The notes below the pieces were generated by a model, which did not search any database, had not been told where the DNA came from, and worked only from the letters and a program-made list of their open reading frames with translations. This document shows positions 10,252 to 17,068 of a stretch of DNA of 48,114 bases, piece after piece (the first letter of the stretch is position 1; the number at the start of each line of letters is the position of its first letter). Source of the DNA: Candidatus Moraniibacteriota bacterium (GTDB lineage Bacteria; Patescibacteriota; Minisyncoccia; Moranbacterales; UBA11712). The DNA lies in contig JAQVJV010000005.1 in NCBI GenBank assembly GCA_028695025.1, positions 1-48,114 of the forward strand, read 5' to 3'. Made by a program: the position numbers and the translations under genes.

Positions 10252-11134
10252 GATTCATCTTTTTGCCATTTTGATCCTCATTGCAGTTTTTCTGTATCTA
10301 TCTTACCAAGTTTTTGTAGGCGTTGGACGTCTACAAATCATTTTTCTCAATGTCGGGCAGGGGGATTCGATCCTCATCCAGAAAGGGACGAAACAGATCC
10401 TCATTGACGGCGGGCCGAACGGAAAAACGGAGCTCGCGGAATTGGGAAAACACATTCCTTATTTCGATCGCGAGATTGAGGCGGTGATTGTGACGCATCC
10501 GGATCGGGATCATATAGGCGGGCTTTCGGATGTTGCCCGGAATTATAAAATAGGCAAGGTGGTCGAAACCAAAGCCGAAAAAGATACGGCGGCTTTCGGG
10601 GAGTGGCGGGAAATCATCGCTTATGACGGGGTCGAAACGGTTGAAGCTGTCCGCGGCGACGAAATCAATTTCGGCGGCGTGAAAATCCGGATCCTTTTTC
10701 CTTTCGGGAGTGTTGGAGCGGCCGCCGGCGACGCGAACAATTCTTCGGTTGTCGCGCGGCTCGACTACGGCGGGAATTCCTTCCTTTTCACGGGTGATCT
10801 GGAAACGGCGGGGGAGGGGCAGATTCTCAAAAGCGGCGAAAATATCAACGTCGATGTTTTGAAAATCGGGCATCATGGCTCAAAATCATCTTCTTCGGAG
10901 GAATTTCTCGATGCGGCAAGTCCGGAAGAGGCGGTGATTTCTGTCGGAGTGAAAAATTCCTACGGCCACCCGCACGCGGAGACACTGTCCAAGCTGGAAA
11001 CGAGAAATATAAAAGTGCATAGAACGGACGAAGACAGCGATATTATATACGAATGCAAAAATCCGGAATCGAAGTGCGCCCGCGCGCAGGACTTGACAAA
11101 AGTGAAATTTTGGGCCAAACTGTGGGGAAAATAA
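10241..11134 (+). CDS. ComEC-type metallo-beta-lactamase-fold protein (separate ORF)
   Basis: FLNVGQGDSILIQKGTKQILIDGGP, VTHPDRDHIGGL, KIGHHGSKSSSSEEFL; overlaps the upstream ORF by 11 nt. Confidence 0.88.
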   Translation: MKNRIHLFAILILIAVFLYLSYQVFVGVGRLQIIFLNVGQGDSILIQKGTKQILIDGGPNGKTELAELGKHIPYFDREIEAVIVTHPDRDHIGGLSDVARNYKIGKVVETKAEKDTAAFGEWREIIAYDGVETVEAVRGDEINFGGVKIRILFPFGSVGAAAGDANNSSVVARLDYGGNSFLFTGDLETAGEGQILKSGENINVDVLKIGHHGSKSSSSEEFLDAASPEEAVISVGVKNSYGHPHAETLSKLETRNIKVHRTDEDSDIIYECKNPESKCARAQDLTKVKFWAKLWGK

Positions 11135-11173
11135 AAAAATCTTTGACAATAAAAGGAAAAAAGGAGAGAAAAA

Positions 11174-11626
11174 GTGAAAAATATTAAAAAAATATTTATC
11201 TTTTTTCTTTTTTGGGTAGGGGTGATGTTTATTTGTTTGTTATTAAAATCATCTCCGAGAATAACGGTTCGCTATATTCATGAACCGTTTAATAGAAGTT
11301 CTTATTTTTCCCAGAAAAATAATCCGGAGGTTGTCGCTAAGATATATGATTATTTCGTATTTGTTCCCGGTGATTTTTTTATCGGCAACGAGTACGAAGG
11401 CGATCCGGTTGTTTATTTTCCCTATGAAAAAGAGGGAAAAGGGAATTGCAAAAAAAACTATTGGGAGGCTTCTGGCGGTTTGGACTGGGAGCATATCCTC
11501 CCTTTTCTTTTCCAGCAAGATAACCGCGTTGGGATTTATACCAATAGTCCTTCCCGCGCCGTGGAAATATTAAAAAAGAAAAGAAGATTTTCATTTTTTT
11601 ATTTTCCGGAAAAATATGAATACTAA
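11174..11626 (+). CDS. Hypothetical membrane-anchored protein (GTG start)
   Basis: 150 aa, N-terminal TM, SD aaggagag. Confidence 0.55.
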   Translation: MKNIKKIFIFFLFWVGVMFICLLLKSSPRITVRYIHEPFNRSSYFSQKNNPEVVAKIYDYFVFVPGDFFIGNEYEGDPVVYFPYEKEGKGNCKKNYWEASGGLDWEHILPFLFQQDNRVGIYTNSPSRAVEILKKKRRFSFFYFPEKYEY

Positions 11627-11725
11627 AAGCTCTGGACTTGGAGGACCCGGGGCTTGTTTCTTTGGAAAAATAATCATTATTTTTGCTTTATATTAGCTAA
11701 ATTTTAGCATATATACTTCTCACAA

Positions 11726-11754
11726 TTGACATTGCGCTTTTTTTATGATAAAAT
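11726..11754 (+). promoter_or_regulatory. Sigma70-type promoter
   Basis: TTGACA-17 bp-TAAAAT. Confidence 0.7.
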
Positions 11755-11823
11755 AAATGGTTGCGTCGAAAGTGGCGTAAAAAAGTTGTAATTTTAACAA
11801 AAATATCATAGAGGAGACCGGGT

Positions 11824-12471
11824 GTGGAAAAAGAAACCGTTCAAGACATTAAGTTTTTTGGCATAATTATTGCTTTCCTTCTCTTGCTTATTGCCTGTGT
11901 GGCATTGCTCAGTTATGGCTGTTATTTATCCGGGGTGAGTCATGGCAAGAAGGAAAAAGTGGCTCTCTATGAAATGCTTATGGAAGAGCAAAGCAAAGCG
12001 GGAGCTTACGTTATCGCTCATTATGAAAAGGCGATAACAAGCCTCAAGTCCGCTTTCGACCAACGGAAAATAGCGATAGAGACCTACAAGGGCCTCTATT
12101 ATGCCGAGCGGAGAGATCGCCAGCTCAAAGATCGCCAGATCGGCATGATCGAAAATTCGCTGGCCGAACTCTGTCGGCGTTCCAAAATCGAGCCGAATTT
12201 GAAGATCTACTTCAATCGGCAAAAGCTGGAACCGTGGACGCCGATTCGTCTTTTCAATGCCGGTGCGATGCCGGCGGGAAAATTCGTCGACAAAAATGGC
12301 TACATTTTACCGCATCATGTCAAGGCTGGTGAGCGAGCGATTTTCCTCGGTCAATACGACTGCGGTGCGGTGCTGGTTTATTGTTGCGACGGCCAATTTG
12401 CCGGGCGGATCTTGACTTTCGTGCCTTGGAAGACTTATGTCAAACAGGGCGTGTTGGTTTATCACTTCTAG
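11824..12471 (+). CDS. Hypothetical membrane-anchored protein (GTG start)
   Basis: 215 aa, N-terminal TM, SD agaggaga. Confidence 0.65.
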   Translation: MEKETVQDIKFFGIIIAFLLLLIACVALLSYGCYLSGVSHGKKEKVALYEMLMEEQSKAGAYVIAHYEKAITSLKSAFDQRKIAIETYKGLYYAERRDRQLKDRQIGMIENSLAELCRRSKIEPNLKIYFNRQKLEPWTPIRLFNAGAMPAGKFVDKNGYILPHHVKAGERAIFLGQYDCGAVLVYCCDGQFAGRILTFVPWKTYVKQGVLVYHF

Positions 12472-12487
12472 ATTTAGGGGGGAGAAG

Positions 12488-12637
12488 ATGAAGACTAAAG
12501 AAGTTATTTTTTGGCTATTCCTGGTTTTGGCTGTCTCTTTCGGTATTGGGACAGTTCAATATCGGATGGACTTTGACAGTCCATTTCCGAAGAGTCAGGT
12601 AAGCCAATTTTTTGGAGGGTGCGGTTTAAAACGCTAG
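12488..12637 (+). CDS. Small membrane protein (49 aa)
   Basis: SD ggggggag; MKTKEVIFWLFLVLAVSFGIGTVQYRMDF...; ORF track extends it upstream to 12437. Confidence 0.5.
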   Translation: MKTKEVIFWLFLVLAVSFGIGTVQYRMDFDSPFPKSQVSQFFGGCGLKR

Positions 12638-12648
12638 CACCCCTGAAG

Positions 12649-12690
12649 CCGGCCCGTTTGCTGAAATCTAGCGAACGCGGCCGGTTTTTT
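12649..12690 (+). terminator. Intrinsic terminator
   Basis: ccggcccgtttgct-gaaatct-agcgaacgcggccgg-tttttt. Confidence 0.85.
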
Positions 12691-12781
12691 CTTGCCCAAA
12701 ATAGATATGTTTGCTAATATCCAGTTGTTAGCTGGAATGGCTAATGCGTTTTTATAATCAAATAAATTTCTTGAAAACTGT

Positions 12782-13861
12782 ATGAAGTACGAAAAAGAAT
12801 TCCCACTGTTCAAAACAAAAGTGGAAGGACTCGACAAAAAGTTCGATTTAAACGATGTCGAGCAAAGAAAAGAATATTTTTTGGCGAAAGCCGGGTCTGA
12901 AATTGAAAAAATAAAAAAATACATTGATGAAGGGAAAACTTTTATAGTTTATCTTCTCGGGAAGAAAAATGCCGGAAAGGGAACCTATACAAAACTTTTG
13001 ATGGAAATTTTCGGACGGGATAAAATAGCCCATCTCTCTGTCGGTGATATCGTTCGTGATATCCATGCTTCGATGGAAGACCCGGAGAAGAAAAAAGAAC
13101 TTATCGAATATCTTGAAAATAATTACAGGGGATATATCACGCCTGATCAAGCTATTGACGCGCTTCTGGGGCGAGATCAGAAGAATCTTCTTCCAAATGA
13201 ATTCATCATGGCGATGGTGAAGCGTGAGATTGATAAAATCGGCAAAAAAATCATTTTCATCGACGGCTTTCCAAGAAATCTTGATCAAGTCTCATACTCT
13301 CTGTTTTTCAAACAACTTGTCGACTATCGCGAAGATCCCGACATTTTCATCGCGATTGATATTCCGGAAGCGGTAATTGATGAACGGATGAGGTGGCGGC
13401 GGGTTTGTCCGATTTGCCATACGCCACGTAATTTGAAACTTTTCACAACCAAAGAAGTGGAATATGATGAGAAAGGCAAGCAATTCTATCTTATTTGCGA
13501 CAACCCTGATCATGAGCGCTCCCGGATGTTTGGAAAAGAAGGCGATGAAATGGGAATTGAATCAATTCGAGACAGGCTGGAACTCGATGACAAGCTTATT
13601 GAAAAAATATTTTCTTTACATGGAATCAAGAAAGGCTTGATTAGGAATGCTGTTCCGGTGGAGGTGGCCAGGGATTTTGTTGAAGATTATGAAATTACGC
13701 CAGAATATTATTATGAATACGACGATGCGGAAAAGAAAGCGAAGACTCTTGAGCGGCCTTTTGCCGTTAAAGACGACGAAGGCGTTGAAGTATACAGTTT
13801 GCTGGCGCCGCCAGTGGCTGTTTCTTTAGTTAAGCAATTGGTAAATCTACTGGGTCTATAA
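12782..13861 (+). CDS. Adenylate kinase-like nucleoside monophosphate kinase (second paralogue)
   Basis: P-loop GKKNAGKGTY, IDGFPRN signature, Cys-containing lid (CPIC...CDNPDH); extended N- and C-termini. Confidence 0.8.
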   Translation: MKYEKEFPLFKTKVEGLDKKFDLNDVEQRKEYFLAKAGSEIEKIKKYIDEGKTFIVYLLGKKNAGKGTYTKLLMEIFGRDKIAHLSVGDIVRDIHASMEDPEKKKELIEYLENNYRGYITPDQAIDALLGRDQKNLLPNEFIMAMVKREIDKIGKKIIFIDGFPRNLDQVSYSLFFKQLVDYREDPDIFIAIDIPEAVIDERMRWRRVCPICHTPRNLKLFTTKEVEYDEKGKQFYLICDNPDHERSRMFGKEGDEMGIESIRDRLELDDKLIEKIFSLHGIKKGLIRNAVPVEVARDFVEDYEITPEYYYEYDDAEKKAKTLERPFAVKDDEGVEVYSLLAPPVAVSLVKQLVNLLGL

Positions 13862-14361
13862 TGAAAATCATCCTCATGATGGCGGTGACGGCTGACGGGA
13901 AGATTGCCCGCTCGGCCGATCATTTTCCGGATTGGACTTCAAAGGAAGATAAAAAAATGTTCGCCGAAACGACGAAAAAAGTTGGTGTTGCCATTTTCGG
14001 TGAAAATACTTTCCGTACTTTCCTCAGAGCCTTGCCGGAGCGGTTGAATGTTGTTTTCACGCTCGAAAAAAATCCTCCCAAACAGGAGGGTGTGAAATGG
14101 GTGAGCGGAGAACCGGAAAAAATCTTGAAAGATCTGGAAGATTCGGGATATAAATCGGCCATCCTTGGCGGGGGAGCGGGACTCAACTCGCAGTTTTTGG
14201 AAAAGGGCTTGATCGATGAAATTTGGCTTACCATCGAGCCGAAAATTTTCGGGGAAGGGCTTGGAGTTTTTAGCAAAGAACTAAGCGCGGATTTGAAATT
14301 GCTTGATGTTGAAAAAATAAACGATGATTCGGTGGTGTTGAAGTATGAGGTGGTGAAATAG
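13861..14361 (+). CDS. RibD C-terminal / dihydrofolate reductase-like protein
   Basis: MKIILMMAVTADGKIARSADHFPDWTSKEDKKMF...GGGAGLNSQFLEKGLIDEIWLTIEPKIFGEG. Confidence 0.85.
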   Translation: MKIILMMAVTADGKIARSADHFPDWTSKEDKKMFAETTKKVGVAIFGENTFRTFLRALPERLNVVFTLEKNPPKQEGVKWVSGEPEKILKDLEDSGYKSAILGGGAGLNSQFLEKGLIDEIWLTIEPKIFGEGLGVFSKELSADLKLLDVEKINDDSVVLKYEVVK

Positions 14362-14453
14362 TTGGCAGTTGACAATAGTTTTCGATTTGAGTAATTTTAA
14401 TAGGCCTTATCAGAGGCTTTTTCTTTTTACAATATTTCCAAGGGGGTGTCGTT

Positions 14454-14801
14454 ATGTGTCTTTATCCAAAGGAAGATCATGGAGTAATTACTGGCGTGAA
14501 TTTGTTAGTAGTAAATAAGTGCTGGGTTTGCGGATTTTGGTGTTTCTCTTCACAGCTTCATCTAAACACTTTTGGATTCAATCAACTGAAGACTGTTCAA
14601 ATTTGCAAACATTGCGCTCAAGAAGCCATGCCAGGAGAAATTTTACTTGCCATTGCAATGAATATCGGCGGTTTTAGGATCGCTTGTGCTACGTGGAATT
14701 GTTATGAAAGGTTTCGCTTGGGGGTGGCGAGCGCCATAAAAAATTTATTCGAGTATAGACAGTGCGAACGTTCATATGATTCCCCTGCGCCGTCTTCCTG
14801 A
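14454..14801 (+). CDS. Hypothetical Cys-rich protein
   Basis: 115 aa, SD aaggggg; CWVCGFWC...CKHC. Confidence 0.55.
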   Translation: MCLYPKEDHGVITGVNLLVVNKCWVCGFWCFSSQLHLNTFGFNQLKTVQICKHCAQEAMPGEILLAIAMNIGGFRIACATWNCYERFRLGVASAIKNLFEYRQCERSYDSPAPSS

Positions 14802-14808
14802 CAATTTT

Positions 14809-14844
14809 GGCCGGGGTTCCTATGGGATTCCCGGCCTTGTTTTT
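14809..14844 (+). terminator. Intrinsic terminator abutting the next promoter
   Basis: ggccgggg...cccggcc-ttgttttt. Confidence 0.8.
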
Positions 14845-14871
14845 GACAAAAATAATATTTGGCAATATAAT
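14843..14871 (+). promoter_or_regulatory. Sigma70-type promoter of the aromatic-rich leader
   Basis: TTGACA-17 bp-TATAAT, exact consensus. Confidence 0.85.
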
Positions 14872-14881
14872 CAAGACAGTT

Positions 14882-14962
14882 ATGAAAATCATTTTAACCA
14901 AAACCTATTTTTTCTTTTTCTGGTTTAGCCAATCGGCCGGTTTTGGTTTGAGCAGAATTTGA
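14882..14962 (+). CDS. Putative aromatic-rich leader peptide (26 aa)
   Basis: MKIILTKTYFFFFWFSQSAGFGLSRI*, start 10 nt after the -10 box; contains tat ttt ttc ttt ttc tgg ttt; followed by mutually exclusive hairpins and a terminator. Confidence 0.65.
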   Translation: MKIILTKTYFFFFWFSQSAGFGLSRI

Positions 14963-15017
14963 CGGAAAAAGAAAATTATGGACAAACCAAACCCGGCCAG
15001 TGAGGTCGGGATTTTTT
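14896..15017 (+). promoter_or_regulatory. Putative transcription attenuator (segments 1:2, 2:3, 3:4)
   Basis: Seg1 aaccaaaacc 14896-14905; seg2 ggccggttttggtttg 14935-14950; seg3 caaaccaaacccggcc 14983-14998; seg4 ggtcggg 15004-15010, then T6. 1:2 = 10 bp, 2:3 = 15 of 16 pairs, 3:4 = 7 bp with one G-U. Confidence 0.7.
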
Positions 15018-15040
15018 ATTTTTTTAAGGAGGTTGGTTCT

Positions 15041-15589
15041 TTGAAAAAAACAGAAAAAGTCTATTTGCGATTAAATTGTTTTCGACAGCTATTTCTTGGG
15101 ATTAATTCACCAGGGATAAATGAAAAAGTTGTTGATTTTATGAAAAATTTAACGGTATCCAATAATACCAAAAGGATGGAATTTAATCCCGAGAAGCTCT
15201 TGGAAGAGTTGGACTTATTAAAAAGAAATAAGGCTATTCCTCTTGATTCATCTTTCGGGTCGGCCGGATACTTTCTTTTTAGTATCGCCGCCCACTGCCT
15301 CTCCAAGGATCCTATTTACGCAAATCACTTGATCCAAATGCTTAAATGGCCGGAAGTGAAATTTGCATGGGATAATAACTCGAGAGCAATTATTATTGCG
15401 ACTGCACTTGTTTCAATGCCCGGAGAATTATCCCAATGTATTCTTCAAGAAGTTGCGTCAATTCTTGAGGAGGATTATCCGGAAATAGACCAGATGATAA
15501 TGCTGGCTATCAATAAGAGATTGCAAGCCAGTAATATCCCAAGAATTGTCCATTTTGGCGATGGCTTCTTGTATGTTTCGGCTGGTTAA
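15041..15589 (+). CDS. Hypothetical protein under the aromatic-rich leader (TTG start)
   Basis: SD aaggaggt at 15026-15033, 7 nt before in-frame TTG 15041 (ORF track start 14978 would span the terminator); 182 aa, no domain recognised. Confidence 0.7.
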   Translation: MKKTEKVYLRLNCFRQLFLGINSPGINEKVVDFMKNLTVSNNTKRMEFNPEKLLEELDLLKRNKAIPLDSSFGSAGYFLFSIAAHCLSKDPIYANHLIQMLKWPEVKFAWDNNSRAIIIATALVSMPGELSQCILQEVASILEEDYPEIDQMIMLAINKRLQASNIPRIVHFGDGFLYVSAG

Positions 15590-15612
15590 TAATATTTGCC
15601 AGCTAACTAGCA

Positions 15613-15645
15613 AAAGGGCGGAGTGAAAGTACTCTGCTCTTTTTA
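15613..15645 (+). terminator. Intrinsic terminator
   Basis: aaagggcggagt-gaaagt-actctgctctttttt stem with G-U pairs, T tract. Confidence 0.75.
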
Positions 15646-15663
15646 CATTGTGGATAACCCGTC

Positions 15664-15692
15664 TTGACGAAAGGCCTCTTTCGGAGTAATTT
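15664..15692 (+). promoter_or_regulatory. Probable promoter of the second leader
   Basis: TTGACG-17 bp-TAATTT (weak -10). Confidence 0.45.
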
Positions 15693-15703
15693 AGAATACG
15701 GTT

Positions 15704-15820
15704 ATGAAAAATATTGCCACCGCGAAAAGTTATTCCATTTTGCTGATTCTTGCCCTCGTGCTCATTATTATGAGCGCATCCTTTTCGCTGGCCAGAGTTT
15801 TCCATAAGATAGCCCACTAG
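15704..15820 (+). CDS. Putative branched-chain-rich leader peptide or small TM protein (38 aa)
   Basis: MKNIATAKSYSILLILALVLIIMSASFSLARVFHKIAH*; near-leaderless gttATGaaaa like the 14882 ORF. Confidence 0.5.
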   Translation: MKNIATAKSYSILLILALVLIIMSASFSLARVFHKIAH

Positions 15821-15873
15821 GCAAAAAAGAAACTCGATAGAAAATTCCAACCCGGCGAAAAGGCCGGTGTTTT
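15716..15873 (+). promoter_or_regulatory. Putative second attenuator
   Basis: Seg1 gccaccgcgaaaa 15716-15728; seg2 ttttcgctggc 15782-15792; seg3 ccggcgaaaa 15852-15861; seg4 gccgg 15863-15867 with T-rich tail. 1:2 = 11 bp with a 2-nt bulge; 2:3 = 10 bp with one G-U; 3:4 = 5-bp terminator. Confidence 0.5.
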
Positions 15874-15911
15874 CTTTGACAATTTTTTTAAAAGGGATGA
15901 GGAGGAAGGGC

Positions 15912-16139
15912 ATGGAAAGGCAATGGGAAAAATACTTTAAGCTAATAGTTTTGAATTCGTGGGTTCCTTCGGGCACTATTTGCCCATTTTGCGAATGGGA
16001 AATCTATTCTTCGGAAAAAGGATCCAATGTTTACATTTGTGGTTGTGGAATCCATAAATATGATTTCCTTCAAATTATTGAGTTAGCGATGAACTCCAAA
16101 AATGTTTATGGCAATGGTAAATGGATAATTCCCTACTAG
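15912..16139 (+). CDS. Small Cys-containing hypothetical protein (zinc-ribbon-like)
   Basis: SD gaggaggaaggg before ATG 15912 (track start 15867 lies in the terminator); CPFCEW...CGCG. Confidence 0.6.
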   Translation: MERQWEKYFKLIVLNSWVPSGTICPFCEWEIYSSEKGSNVYICGCGIHKYDFLQIIELAMNSKNVYGNGKWIIPY

Positions 16140-16152
16140 AAAGGTAAATAAA

Positions 16153-16371
16153 ATGGATCAAAATATGTCCGAAGTTGTAGTAAATAGGTTGGTATATCAT
16201 ATTCCAGTTGATTGTCCAAAGCTGGTAGACGGCCAGCCGGCGTGCTCATTGAAATATCTTCTCCAATTTAATTGGGAGTGGATTGAGAGAGGAGTAAGAT
16301 GCCTTTGTTTTTTATGTAAAACGGAAAATTGTTTCCAGAAACAGAGGATGCAAAAAAATTTGGCAAGCTAA
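16153..16371 (+). CDS. Small Cys-containing hypothetical protein
   Basis: 72 aa; ...RCLCFLCKTENC... Confidence 0.5.
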   Translation: MDQNMSEVVVNRLVYHIPVDCPKLVDGQPACSLKYLLQFNWEWIERGVRCLCFLCKTENCFQKQRMQKNLAS

Positions 16372-16378
16372 TTTCCTT

Positions 16379-16432
16379 TAGGGAAGGCTGATTGCGCCGC
16401 GCCGCAAGTCACATCAGTCTTCCCTTTTTTCT
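16379..16432 (+). terminator. Long intrinsic terminator
   Basis: agggaaggctgat / atcagtcttccct 13-bp stem then tttttt. Confidence 0.85.
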
Positions 16433-16474
16433 TTTTCTGTGATAAATTTCAAGCGTAAATATTAAGGAAAATAT

Positions 16475-16606
16475 ATGGCGAGCCTTGAAGAACAAATAGA
16501 AAATATGGCAAAAGATATAGATCGGATGAGGGATACCTTGGATGATTATCGAAGGACTCTTGAAAAAATAGCTGGTCAGGTTAAGAAATTAGAAGAAGGG
16601 AAATAA
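16475..16606 (+). CDS. 43-aa coiled-coil protein
   Basis: MASLEEQIENMAKDIDRMRDTLDDYRRTLEKIAGQVKKLEEGK*; upstream aagga; below track length cutoff. Confidence 0.5.
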   Translation: MASLEEQIENMAKDIDRMRDTLDDYRRTLEKIAGQVKKLEEGK

Positions 16607-16612
16607 ACTAAA

Positions 16613-16903
16613 ATGGCCATAGAAAAGGAAGCGCAAGTTTTGGAAAAAACAGATTGGGCTGATCCGAAATTGGAGGGCAAAGTCTTTACAAAAAATGGGT
16701 TCAGGGTTGCGGATTTAACTCCTTATGATCCAGATAATATAATGGAAAGGGCGGCCTATGAAGGCTTAAAGGTTTTTTGTGGAAATATAAGCGATGCTGC
16801 CTATCCTTATGGGATATGGGATCAGGATGGAAAAACACGATACGTCCACAATTTTCAAAAAAAAGAAAATTTGTCTGATTTTGATTTAGTTTTGAAGGGT
16901 TAG
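16613..16903 (+). CDS. Hypothetical protein
   Basis: 96 aa, 6 bp after the preceding small ORF. Confidence 0.5.
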   Translation: MAIEKEAQVLEKTDWADPKLEGKVFTKNGFRVADLTPYDPDNIMERAAYEGLKVFCGNISDAAYPYGIWDQDGKTRYVHNFQKKENLSDFDLVLKG

Positions 16904-16911
16904 TTTTTCGC

Positions 16912-16980
16912 CGGGCTGTAGTATATCGGTAGTACCCCGGCACTGAATTGCTACGCAATTAGTGCGGGGCAGGTGCAAGA
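16912..16980 (+). other. tRNA-like remnant with palindromic insertion
   Basis: tagtatatcggtagtac resembles the D-arm of the adjacent tRNA-Pro (tagtataacggcagtac). GCACT/AGTGC encloses palindromic gaattgctacgcaatt; no closing acceptor strand seen. Confidence 0.3.
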
Positions 16981-16994
16981 TGAAGAAATATCAA

Positions 16995-17065
16995 CGGGAT
17001 ATAGTATAACGGCAGTACGCGTGCATGGGGTGCATGTAGCCCCGGTTCAATTCCGGGTATCCCGA
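16995..17065 (+). tRNA. tRNA-Pro (GGG anticodon)
   Basis: Full cloverleaf: acceptor cgggata/tatcccg, D gtat/gtac, anticodon arm cgtgc-atGGGgt-gcatg, T arm cccgg-ttcaatt-ccggg, discriminator A; C1:G72 as in bacterial tRNA-Pro. Confidence 0.85.
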
Positions 17066-17068
17066 CAC

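Noticed and set aside
14369-14453. A third attenuator before the 14454 gene (TTGACA-17-TAATTT, then aggcct/aggctt hairpin)
   Set aside because: No short ORF and the hairpin sits at the predicted TSS; more likely the terminator of the upstream RibD-like gene.
14978-15040. ORF-track start of the 182-aa gene at 14978
   Set aside because: Would translate through a terminator hairpin; a strong SD precedes TTG 15041.
14882-15041. T-box riboswitch instead of a leader-peptide attenuator
   Set aside because: No T-box AGGGUGGNACCGCG-like sequence or specifier stem; a short ORF with an aromatic codon run and nested pairings fits better.
16973-17068. Upstream extension of the ABC ATPase ORF
   Set aside because: Covers a complete tRNA-Pro; the ATPase starts at ATG 17069.
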